A DNA stretch of 25,113 bases from Gnetum montanum (taxonomy: Eukaryota > Streptophyta > Gnetopsida > Gnetales > Gnetaceae): positions 8,889 through 34,001 of the forward strand of contig MNCI01014591.1 of assembly GCA_015680685.1 (NCBI GenBank). Reading direction: 5' to 3'. The translations under genes and the position numbers were made by a program. Below, piece after piece: positions 1-8,702 of the stretch. The notes below the pieces were generated by a model. It was not told the DNA's origin, made no database searches, and saw nothing but the letters and a program-made list of their open reading frames with translations. The stretch's first letter is position 1, and every line of letters begins with the position of its first letter.

Positions 1-473
1 GGGGCTAGGCGTTTGACTTGCCATCCACACTTGTGCAACTACACTTTGACCGGTGCATATTCCTGTTTGAACAATACAATACAGTTTCATTATTGCCTCC
101 CATTTACATTGTTTAGTTCTGTTTATGCTTTAAAAATATAACTTTTTCTATGCTTTATTCATTTACATTTCGTATCATTGTTTACATTCCGTTTACATCC
201 TGTTTACGATAATCCCAGCGCTAACTGTAGCTTACGCTCGGGGAAGTCCTTGGTTGATTTGCATGCAAATCATCCAAGGCACTCTGCCTTCGTTCCCTTT
301 TCCAGCTTGCCCTCAAGCGAAGGCAAGGTTAGCTGTGGCTGCTCGACGATCTCTCGGTGTCTGTTTCCATTCCAGCCTTACATCGACGATTTAGGTCAGT
401 ACAGTCCCAGTATCGGATGCCCAATATCGCTTGGAAGGCTCCAATATCGCGGTCTTGATATTGTGGTTCATCA
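1..473 (-). repeat. LTR-like terminus of element A (U3 side, truncated by window edge)
   Basis: On the minus strand this starts TGATGAACC directly next to a purine-rich tract (474-482, GTGGGGGTA when read on minus), the position expected of a 3' LTR. It contains two AATATCGC motifs (422-429 and 442-449), as in the other LTRs here. The adjoining internal sequence (from 474) is clearly homologous to element B from 8703, which supports the boundary. However, the body does not resemble the LTR at 5831-6643 or those of B, and it has no TATAAATAAG box at the usual place. It may be a different LTR subtype brought in by recombination. The other LTR end lies outside the window. Confidence 0.5.
248..279. 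repeat. 32-bp near-perfect palindrome in the LTR-like terminus
   Basis: The arms CCTTGGTTGATTTGCA and TGCAAATCATCCAAGG are inverted copies with one mismatched pair and no spacer. The inner 16 bp, GATTTGCATGCAAATC, is a perfect palindrome. It carries two overlapping octamer-like ATTTGCAT/ATGCAAAT motifs. A shorter inverted pair, GCCTTCG and CGAAGGC, follows at about 286-325. It may be a U3 regulatory site or hairpin; function is not shown. Confidence 0.7.
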
Positions 474-2368
474 TACCCCCACGACTAAATGAAAACTCAT
501 CCTCGAGTTCCTTACAAAATATTGCAAAGGTATGAGATTATTGATTGAATGACACTGATAGTGAAACGGGATGACAGACTCAAAGTGCCCAGTGAATGGA
601 TCTAAATGCATATTACAACATTGGTGTTCATGCCCATTGTGGTGAACACCATACATAAATGATATCCAGGCCCTTATTTGATAGCTTGAGGAGAGAGAAA
701 AGAAAATGTGGTGTGTTGTTGCTGATGCTGAGATTGCACCTTCCATTATTTATCCATAGCCATGTGACCAAACTTGTTTCTTTTGTAAATGCTCCAGCTC
801 TAATCCATCATGAGTGCTCCCTCCTAGCCCAATCCATTGTTCATATGATCGCCATCTGCACACAAAACACAGTCACGAATTAGCAAGGATGGATAAGCCA
901 TCATGCAATTGATACCTTGCCTCGATACGAAGCACATTGGCTGGGTTGTGGGTATGGAAGATACTAGATTAGAGGTTTATGATGTAGGGGTGAGATAAAT
1001 TCGAAAAATTTGGGACAAGAACCCCACGACTAAGAGCGAACCTCGAGTAGCAATAGTTTGGAAAAATATAAGGAACAAGAAAGATGAGAGAAATAACAAT
1101 GACGAAGCCAATAAAATGGATGGGGATGAAATTAGAAATGGCTAATTGCAAAGAATGTTAAAGGGAAAGAACTTAACAATTGCACCATAAAGGAATGTTA
1201 GTGGGTCCTCCCCAAAGTAGGCCTATGCCCTTATGCCCTGACAAATCAACAAACCAAAGAGTCCGTAGGAACTAGGAATGACATATGGAAATGATGGTTA
1301 AATACTTACACACAAGACTTTACCAAAGAATAACAATGCATCAACCAAGATATAGACTAATGATAAAATTAGCAATGAGGTGGAAAATGTTTAGAAATAT
1401 GGAAGGAGAGGAGAAAATGGAATGGAATCCCAAGAGCAAGGTTGTGTAGAGTCCCTTGTGTAGTGTGTGGTTAAGGTGACTAAGTAGAATTCATTCCAAA
1501 TTCAGATTCAAACCAACCACATCTAGTAACCTCGCATCAACACACTTGACCAATCCATGCTCCTGAAGTAGCAAGAATGCTTAAACAAAAAGTCACCACC
1601 ATTCCAAGGAGAGCGAGATGGAGAAGTAGAAAGTGAGACAGGGCCTTAGTTATAGGGAACCTTCAGGCATGGGTAACATGTCTTTTCAGTGCCATAACCA
1701 ATGCTTGGAGCCCAGTGTTTTTATTATGTCTAAGGGATGCATTTTGAATTCTCACTAATAGTAGAATGGCGAAAGACTGTATGAAAAACATCCAAGTGCC
1801 CAGGAGAATAATCAACACAAATGCATCATCCCCTTGAAGTCACACCCTTTTCAACCATTGAGTCTTTCCTTGGTTTGAAGAATACCAAGCCACCAATTCA
1901 TTAACAAGTTTATTTACAAAAAGGGACAGTATAGTTCCAAAGCCAAGGGAGACCACAAAGTTGAATGGACACATGGATGACATGGAATCATTGCCTTTTT
2001 TATCAAAAGAACCACATCGTATTATCAGCATCAAAAGTCAAAGGTAAAAACTAAACATTAGCAATCAATGCCATTATAATACAATCCACCATCATGAGCA
2101 CTTATTATATGACAAATGAAAGTAAATCAAACAAACAAATGAAGAAATAGTAAAAATGGTAATGATGGTGTGAAACAAAAATAAGTAAATATGAAAAGAT
2201 GTGTAAAACAAAAATACAAAAAGAGTTGAGGGCTTGGAATGGTTAGCATTGGTGGCTCTCTTCTCCACGACTGAGTTGGAAGGAGGAGATCTGAAATAGA
2301 GAGCAAGTTTGTCCACCAATAGAGGTAGTATGAGTATTGGCTGTCTAAGGCTCATGTAAAGGTTTGGT
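474..2368 (-). other. Non-coding 3' internal region of element A
   Basis: This stretch between the integrase stop and the 3' LTR-like end has no credible coding frame on either strand. It is alignable by eye over most of its length with element B at 8703-10795. Shared landmarks include ACTAAATGAAAACTCATC next to the LTR, GTGGGTCCTCCCCAAAG at about 1201 and 9435, and CCTTGAAGTCACACCCTTTT at about 1832 and 10170. Long non-coding 3' regions are known from Tat/Athila-type plant elements. An A-rich segment near 2150-2222 corresponds to the minisatellite of element B but holds only about two repeat units. Confidence 0.6.
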
Positions 2369-3154
2369 CTATTGGATGTTGACCAATAATCTCTTGTCTA
2401 GGCTTTCAAGTTTAAAGATCATCATGGCTCCTGAAGGAAAACTTTCATAGATAATATGAGGTCCTTCCCACAGTGTTTGAAATTTAGTGCATTGTGGCAC
2501 ATGTGTGGGATTCTAGTAGAGAACCTTATCTCCTGGTTGATATTTAACTTTCCTAATCCTTAAGTCATAACGTTGTTTATTAAAGGCCTTGTGCAATTCA
2601 TTATATGATAGGACGGCTAGTCGATTTTCATCTAGCAAGTTAAGGTTTATCAACCATTCTTTTTGTGCTAGATTGATGTCAAGATTGAGGTCACATGTCA
2701 TAGATAGTGTACGGAGTTTTTCTTGAATGGGAAGCATTGGAAGTTTTTTGTATACTAACTCATAGGAAGAGTAGCGTATAGGGAGTTTCCATGTGGAGTG
2801 GTATGCCCAAAGAGCATTGTTCAGTTTGGTGCTCCAATCTCGCCTATACTTGGTAATAATTCATGTCAATATTTTCGTAATCTCCCTATTGGTGACTTCA
2901 GCTTGACCGTTCGCTTGGGGGTGATATAGTGTAGTCAGTTTATGCTCAACCCCTAAGCGTTGCATTAGTTTTCAAAAAGTCGCACATGTAAAGTGTGTAC
3001 CATTATTCAAAATAAGTGCACGAGGCACACCAAACTTGTTTACAATTTGTTGTTAAACAAATCATGTAGCGGTAGATGATGTACAATTCGTAATAGCGGC
3101 TACTTCTACCCATTTTGTAAAGTAGTCAATGGCAACAACAATCCCACCAAAGAG
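2369..3154 (-). pseudogene. Ty3/gypsy integrase remnant (core plus C-terminal domain)
   Basis: Reading minus from 3154, the frame gives AIDYFTKWVEVA (first catalytic Asp codon at 3125-3127), then FGVPRALILNNGTHF, then YHPQANGQAEVTNREI (catalytic Glu at 2897-2899). This is the D-D-E core of retroviral-type integrases. It continues through an AYHSTWKLPI-like stretch and the post-core motif YQPGDKVLY (about 2514) to a C-terminal LWEGPHIIYESFPSGAMM segment, ending at the TAG at 2369-2371. The second catalytic Asp, normally in SDNGTHF, reads Asn (about 3005). There are several in-frame stops, for example after KIL and before NPTH. The N-terminal zinc-binding part and all of RT/RNase H are absent upstream of 3154. 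The family call is firm; the lineage (Tat/Athila-like, non-chromovirus) is inferred from the primer and the absence of a chromodomain. Confidence 0.85.
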
Positions 3155-3580
3155 AATCTACAAGTCCCCTTAATGTCACACCCTAATCATTCCCTCTTGA
3201 TCCATCCTTCTTCAATCCAAGCACAATGAACACAAAATTAATTTTAAGTTTCAAGGATGTCAAGAATATCACTGTACCCTCAAACAGAACCTCTTATTTT
3301 TGGAATGGATGAGTGGGTGTAATGGGCTCACTGTCCAAATAATTGATCACTCGAGACTCGATAACATAGAACACCCCTCAACCAACGAGCCACATGAGTG
3401 TTTTATTCATAGATGAGATTACTTATAAAAATGTAAAGAGACAAAAAGACAAAAAGATAAAAAAAGAAATTGAAAAATGAAAAAATGGAAAACAAAAAGT
3501 TGTAAAATTAAAGAAAATGAAAAGTATTTATTAATCCTGCTTGCTATTAAATTGGGGGATATCCCCCATAACTAAACGGT
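3155..3580 (-). repeat. Second copy of the A-rich internal module, at a recombination junction
   Basis: The stretch opens with AGTCCCCTTAATGTCACACC, resembling CCTTGAAGTCACACCC of the non-coding 3' region at about 1832 and 10170. It passes through an A-rich tract rich in GACAAAAAG and ends at CCCCCATAACTAAACGG, matching the module ends at about 2262 and 10778. Element A thus seems to carry this module twice, at roughly 1820-2280 and here. No gene is seen. The homology is by eye and patchy in the middle, so confidence is moderate. Confidence 0.45.
3553..3568. repeat. 16-bp perfect palindrome overlapping a polypurine-like motif
   Basis: TGGGGGATATCCCCCA reads the same on both strands. Its right half is the start of the recurrent CCCCCATAACTAA motif described in the findings. 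It lies where the gag remnant meets the A-rich module. Confidence 0.8.
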
Positions 3581-3782
3581 TGAGGATGGCAAGGATTAAT
3601 AAATGAAAGATGAGGATCCTTTCATGTTGGAAATATTGGGACTTGGTCATACTTACCCCATTGGGCTCCACACACTTTGTTATAGTAAGCATAGTAGGGC
3701 AATTTATGAGATGTGGTTCTCGGATAAAGAGTAGACCCACTATGATATTTGAGACCATAAGATGGTATGCAAGGATTGGGAT

Positions 3783-3878
3783 ATTGCCCTCCATGGCTAT
3801 GTTCATTGGGTCGTATGGTTGTTGGAGTGNATTGCCCTCCATGGCTATGTTCATTAGGTCGTATGGTTGTTGGAAGTG
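3783..3878. other. Direct duplication around a single n (likely unmerged contig overlap)
   Basis: The 47 bases before the n at 3830 are repeated after it with one substitution and one extra base. A duplication that starts exactly at an undetermined base is what a scaffolder leaves when two overlapping contig ends are placed side by side. Confidence 0.8.
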
Positions 3879-4290
3879 ACATGAGGCATTGGGCTCGAAG
3901 ATAAGGGTGCACCACAGTGTTGGACTCGTGCTGAGTTGGAGGATGCAGTGGCCTTGGAATTGTGTTTTCCCTTCCTAGGGTCATTTCTAAAGAAGGGACA
4001 CCTTCGATGTTGCTGTGGTCTCTCACTATTGTTGGCAATAGTAGCACAAGCAACATTCGGGGGTTGTTGCTATGGTGCAAACACCTTAGGAATAGTTGGT
4101 GGCGATGTAGGAGTGAAAGGATGAGAATGTTGAAAATTAGGAGAAGTATAAGGTGCACAAGGCAGTGGTTGTGTTGAGGACATGGGCTGATAGTATTAAA
4201 GAGAATGGTAATGCAATGAGATAGAGTATGTTGACCCAGTTGGGGAAACAGGATGTTAAACTAGATAATCGTTTGGGTTCGGATGATACA

Positions 4291-4416
4291 TAGGGTGTCT
4301 CTAGTTTAGGGGTGGCTTCCCCCACGACTGGGATTGTTGCCACTGTGATCAANGTAGGGTGTCTCCAGTTTAGGGGTGGCTTCCCCCACGACTGGGATTG
4401 TTGCCACTATGATCGA
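4291..4416. other. Direct duplication around a single n (likely unmerged contig overlap)
   Basis: Bases 4291-4352 are repeated at 4355-4416 with two visible substitutions, and the n is at 4353. The duplicated segment contains the CCCCCACGACTGGGATTG motif, so its copy number in element A is inflated by one here. Confidence 0.8.
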
Positions 4417-4470
4417 ACACAGTATCTCTATACAAACTCTGGGTGTAACGTGTTTCCCCAATGCTCATAT

Positions 4471-4615
4471 AAATGTAACAAGATTGGGAAAGGCCCTTGG
4501 GCTGATCGTACAGGCATATGTTGCATTCATATGTATGATTGGNAAATGTAACAAGATTGGGCAAGGCCCTTGGGCTGATCGTACAGGCATATGTTGCATT
4601 CATATGTATGATTGG
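4471..4615. other. Direct duplication around a single n (likely unmerged contig overlap)
   Basis: Seventy-two bases (4471-4542) recur at 4544-4615 with one visible difference (GGGAAAGG against GGGCAAGG). The n is at 4543. The duplication doubles the zinc-knuckle-like part of the gag remnant. Confidence 0.8.
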
Positions 4616-5811
4616 TAGTTGAGCTCTTATTTTCTTTATTCCTTCTTTCCAAATGTCTAATGATATTTTGTCCTGCTTCTCGGGTTGTCAAAACTCTATC
4701 TCCAATAATATCGATATATTCTTCACACTTTTTATACGTCCATTCCAACATCTTATTGATCTTTGCCTTGACTTCCTCTAATGATTATTGTACCGGAAAA
4801 GATGGTTCTTCCTCCTTGAGATAGGTTGATTTCTCCTTTTTGTGATTATGGACCTTTATTACATTGAGATTTTGGTCCCATTGATGTTTTTCAACACTCT
4901 CCCATCTAGCCATTTCTCGTTCCTCTTTTGCTACCCGCTTAATAAGCTCTTGGACCTGATGGATTCATAGTTCGTATAGTTGACCTTGGGCATACATCCC
5001 TAGGGTTTCTTTTGTTACATCACCAAGCCCATCAATGATATGGTACATTAGCCTTTCCTCGGAGAACTCATGGCCTGGACAGTTGTTTAATAGTGCATAA
5101 TATCTTTCTAAGGCTATGTCCAAGGGTTCATGTTGTGCTTGTTTCCACTCTTGGATTTGTTTCCTCAAGGCTGACACTCTTGCGTAGGTTTGATATCTTT
5201 CGCTAAAGAGTTCTACCATTGTTGGCCAACGTCGTATTGAATTTGGTTTTAACGATCTATACCATACTTTTGCTTGGCCAACGAGCATCATAGGAAAGAG
5301 CTTGATTTTTTGCCAATCGTTATCAATGTTGTTCCATGTGCAGGCATCATAGAAGGCTTGTAAATGTTGTTGCAGATCTAAGTCATAGCCTCCTGAAAAA
5401 TTGGAAAAGTTGTTTAAATCGAGCCTGGGTAGGCGGCTCTCTTTACGATGCCTATGGGAGATTCAAATAGCCTCTTGTATTTGTGTTAAGCTTGTAGTGA
5501 CCAGTAGGGGTTCATCGTCATCGATAAGTTATGTCTTTGTGTGTTGAGACGATGTTGCCTTCGTTTACGTTTATAAGAAACCCCCACCTCGGGTTGTGTA
5601 CTCCAATCTTCATTGTCATATAATTCATTGGTTATCCAATGAACTACCTCATTAGATGTGGCATTATCGTAGTCTTGTAGGAGAGGCATGGTTATGAAGT
5701 TGTGTGTGAATTTGTATGTGACTTTTTATAATTATTTCTTTCTAAAAGATATATCATTAATTTCTATATAGCGACCTTGTATGATATAACTAATCTAGAT
5801 AACTAGCATCG

Positions 5812-5829
5812 TCCCCGGCAACGGCGCCA
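5812..5829 (-). other. Primer-binding site of element A, tRNA-Asp type
   Basis: The plus strand reads TCCCCGGCAACGGCGCCA, identical to the 3' end of plant tRNA-Asp including CCA. On the minus (element) strand this is the complement that the tRNA pairs with to prime first-strand synthesis. One base separates it from the LTR start at 5831. It is the only perfect primer site of the three in the window. Confidence 0.92.
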
Positions 5830-5830
5830 A

Positions 5831-6643
5831 TGATGAGTGGCGAGGTACCCCAAATACTCAACCATACGAATACGAGTGTTTCACGCACAATCCGGTTGAA
5901 CTCCACAAACGGACTAGTTGTGGTATCTAGACAGTTATCCTTAGGTCGCAGTTCTTTGTCTTCCCACCTGGACTAGTGTTAACTTTGTCACGTATGGTTT
6001 AGTCCAGAGTGAGATGTATGATGTGTTTCTATGCTAATGCTACTCCTGAGGACAATGGAAAATAATATTAACTAAGCTAAGAGAGAGTGAGAGTGAGAGA
6101 GTAGCTAATCTAGCCTAAGTGCGACGAGCATCCATTCCTTAATTATTCGTACACATCTTGGACCTTGTGCAAGACTACTACTAGGATTACCAAGCGCAGA
6201 TCCTAGGTACGCTATTGGGTTACCAAGTAGTCACACTTAAATGCTCATGATCAAATCGTTCTGTGCTTAATAGGAGTTTAGGGTGAAGAGATATTAACTA
6301 AGAAAGCAGTAAGTAAAAACTAAATAAAAAATAAATAATTAATTAAACTAAGTGAATGCTGCAATGATGAAGTAATCTCAATCTTTATTGCCGATCATGT
6401 CCATGTCCAAGTACGTCATACTCGAATAAGGATGTCGTACAATTACAATCACCACATTGTGGGCATACACTGGGAGGAAAAGGGTTGAGAGAAAGGACTA
6501 AAAACTAAACACTTAAACTTACCAAAAACTAATGCTTATCAAAACTGTCTACCTCTTATTTATAGATGAGGAGACAGGCTGAGATATCGCATACGCGATA
6601 TCACATACACGATATCACGGTTGACTAAAATGACGACTCATCA
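5831..6643 (-). repeat. 5' LTR of element A (813 bp)
   Basis: On plus it runs from TGATGAGTGGCGAGG to GACTCATCA; on minus this is TGATG...CATCA, with the primer-binding site one base beyond the right end. It shares CTTGGTAACCCAATAGCG-like modules and the outer GATATCGC/GATATCAC palindromes (about 6583-6619) with the LTR of element C. Element B's LTR agrees at both ends but differs in the middle. The five bases outside it are TAAAC; the matching target-site copy would lie off the left edge, if it exists. Confidence 0.85.
6555..6564 (-). promoter_or_regulatory. TATA box of the element A LTR
   Basis: TATAAATAAG on the minus strand, about 80 bp inside the LTR start. The same decamer occurs at the equivalent place in both LTRs of element B and in element C, so it is probably the core of the element promoter. 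Confidence 0.6.
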
Positions 6644-7887
6644 TAAACTAATTTTAGACGAGGAAAAATATATTCAAAATTCAAATGACCTTTCTTTAGA
6701 AGATAAGGGAAGTCATGGTTTTATAGTAGACAAGTCAAGAAAGAAAACATTTATCAAGTAATAAAGTATTTGAAAATTTTCATTTGCATTTAGAGTGTCA
6801 AATAAAGAAAACATTTATCTACTATCACTCTTATTAACTAAGAGGTCCATTTCTATACTTCTTTCATGTTTAAGTAAAATATTCAATTTTGATAGTTTGT
6901 AGTTAAGATATTTCAACATTATAGCTTATTTAATTTAGTGTTGTTGGTTTTAGGAAATTATATGAAAGAAGTGCTCAAGTTGCATAAATATTAGTTCCAT
7001 CTATTGTCCCTAGGAGGTAATGATGTATTTTGTACAAGCTAATTTGTCTAATAGATACTTTGGGTCTATATAGATGTAATTAAATTTTAGTTTTAATTTC
7101 AATTTTAATTTTAACAAATTTAATTGATGTATAATAATTTAGGATAAGGTTGAAAAACATTATTAAATTTGTTACCTACTTCATTTCAATTGGTGTTAAC
7201 TCAAGCACTATTTATTTTCTCTTTAATCCTCAATAATTTAATTGAAATGTAGATATTCAAACTTACATTGAAAATAAAGGTGTCTTAGGTGTGATTTAAA
7301 CTTACAACCCCTTACATACTATAATATTGATCAACAAAGAAGCAATTAGGTAAGCCACCACTCCTTGGCAAGATGATGACATAAGACTTTATGCAAAGAT
7401 TCTCAAAGATGTGACTTTTCAACTACAACTTTAAGCAAAAAAGCTCCTAGTGAAAGTTGAACAATTAAGTTGTTTTATACAATATTTATTTTTTTTGAAG
7501 GCTCAAGCATGAGAAGCTTTTAGCTTTTGTTACTATTTATTGTTAATTTCTGATTGATATATTCTTTTATATTAGAGAGAGTTTTCTCCTTCTCTTTAAA
7601 AGAAACCCTTTTGTAAGAAGTGAAAACCCATGAAGGCACTTTTAAATAATGGCAATGCCTAATCCTTTTCCTACCCTAAAGGGGAGGTTTTTATAGGATT
7701 GATTTTAAGGACGAAAACCTCAAAATGGATCTCAAAACCATTAGGCTTTTTCTTTAGACCCTCTCTTTGATGATTTGATGTACTCTAATTTTTTAAAATT
7801 TTATTATTCACTTTTTTAAAGTTTGACATGCCTTCCCCCCAACCCCCACAAAACTTTATGAAAGCATAAAAAATCTAATCATAATTA
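6644..7887. other. AT-rich DNA without a recognisable gene
   Basis: No coding frame with protein-like composition is seen on either strand. The stretch has many A/T runs, a tRNA-like B-box resemblance on minus near 7295-7320 (GGTTGTAAGTTTAAATCAC), and the dispersed repeat at 7613-7710. It is continuous with 15085 onward, because element B is inserted at 7892. Confidence 0.6.
7613..7710. repeat. Dispersed repeat, copy 1
   Basis: GTAAGAAGTGAAAACCCATG through CTAATCCTTTTCCTACC and a GGGGAGG segment resembles 15671-15770 in the same orientation, with scattered substitutions and small indels. The two copies flank element B. The family is unknown; no terminal repeats or coding content are seen. 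Confidence 0.5.
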
Positions 7888-7892
7888 GTAAC
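7888..7892. repeat. Target-site duplication GTAAC, left copy
   Basis: GTAAC lies directly before the LTR start TGATGAGTGG of element B and recurs directly after its other end at 15080-15084. Five base pairs is the usual duplication length for plant LTR retroelements. Confidence 0.93.
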
Positions 7893-8702
7893 TGATGAGT
7901 GGCGAGGTACCCCTACACTCAACCATACGAATATGAGTGTAGCATGTGCGATTAGGTCGAACTCTGCAGACTAAGTGCCTACACACCTCATGGAACACTT
8001 AGGGTTAATCATTCATTGTCTTCCCAGACTTACTTGTAGTTTTCACGGTTGTATGGTTAAGTAAGTCTGAAGTATATGATTTTTATGTCTTTTCTATTTT
8101 ATCTCCTATGCTAGTGAGGTGAAGGGTGAAGAGACTAATTAACTAACTTTAACTAACTAACTAAGCCTTAATTAACCTAGCGTTAACTTCCGTTCCTACT
8201 TACCATTCACACCTTGAACCAATGCAACCTTGGTTACCAAATGCTAATCGTTGTTGGGATCACCAAGCGTAACGCACGTGTTCAAAGTGGTTATACTAAG
8301 GCACTTAACTAGGAGAGAAGGGTTGAGAGAGATTTAATAACTAATAAAGCAATTAAATGGTAAATAGTAAATAACAATAAATAAAGTCCTAATTAGCCTA
8401 TTCCATGCACTGCAAGGTTTATCCAAGAAGTTCGTCTTCATTGTCGTACACAAACTTGTGTTCAGGTACAATGTCTGCTCGAATAGAGATCTGTTCACTT
8501 TGGAGTTCCTACTGCGGGCACATGGAAATTAATCTATCTCTGGAGAGGTAAAACTACTAGAGTTTCACTATAGTCTAGGCCTAGATGAGGAAACAAGGGA
8601 GAGCCACCTCTTATTTATAGACTTGGCAGCGCACCGCGATATCGCGTACGTGATATCGTGAGGGATGCGATATCATGGCCCATGCGATATCGCATCCCAT
8701 CA
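7893..8702 (-). repeat. 3' LTR of element B (810 bp)
   Basis: It starts TGATGAGTGGCGAGG and ends GCATCCCATCA on plus. It aligns along its whole length with 14245-15079, and is shorter mainly because the GATATCGC palindrome array at about 8635-8700 has fewer units. The polypurine tract flank on minus (ATAGGGGTA, 8703-8711) is weaker than in element A. Confidence 0.93.
8610..8619 (-). promoter_or_regulatory. TATA box in the 3' LTR of element B
   Basis: TATAAATAAG on minus, about 85 bp from the LTR start at 8702 and just inside the palindrome array. The same decamer occurs in the other LTRs of the window. Confidence 0.5.

Larger units (their letters stand above)
3581..5689 (-). pseudogene. gag remnant of element A
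   Basis: The ATG at 5689 (minus) opens MPLLQDYDNATSNEVVHWIT, 141 nt inside the LTR end. A frameshift near 5487 leads into another frame with a stop near 5455. A 108-codon open stretch at 5291-4965 holds the retrotransposon gag domain: WYRSLKPNSIRRWPTM, then YQTYARVSALRKQIQEWKQ, then LERYYALLNNCPGHEF. It matches the gag of element B (12638-13339) residue for residue at many positions. Further along come a Lys/Glu-rich stretch, a zinc-knuckle-like CNICLYDQPKG (about 4600), and a Pro/His-rich tail to about 3581. Gag forms the virus-like particle coat. Three single-n duplications (3783-3878, 4291-4416, 4471-4615) disturb the tail and are probably assembly artefacts. No protease follows. Confidence 0.8.
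1..6643 (-). mobile_element. Element A: degenerate, probably chimeric Ty3/gypsy-type LTR retroelement
   Basis: In minus-strand order this holds an LTR (6643-5831), a tRNA-Asp primer-binding site, a broken gag (5689-3581), an A-rich module, an integrase remnant (3154-2369), a long non-coding stretch and an LTR-like end at 473, cut by the window edge. No protease active site or reverse transcriptase was found. The two terminal sequences do not resemble each other beyond the TGATG start and GATATCGC-type motifs. The A-rich module occurs twice, either side of the integrase. I infer a chimera of two related elements joined near 3155-3580; nested insertion followed by deletion is the alternative. 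It is surely immobile: stops and frameshifts occur in every coding part. Confidence 0.75.

Noticed and set aside
178-492. 104-codon open frame on plus
   Set aside because: It crosses the LTR-like end at 473, contains a palindrome and has no recognisable motif; chance frame.
5812-5829. Apparent tRNA-Asp 3' end on plus (also at 14226-14243)
   Set aside because: Only the last 18 bases match and they lie one base from an LTR, so these are primer-binding sites, not tRNA genes.
6644-7887. Second target-site copy or boundary for element A
   Set aside because: The bases after the LTR are TAAAC, but the left partner lies outside the window, so a duplication cannot be claimed.
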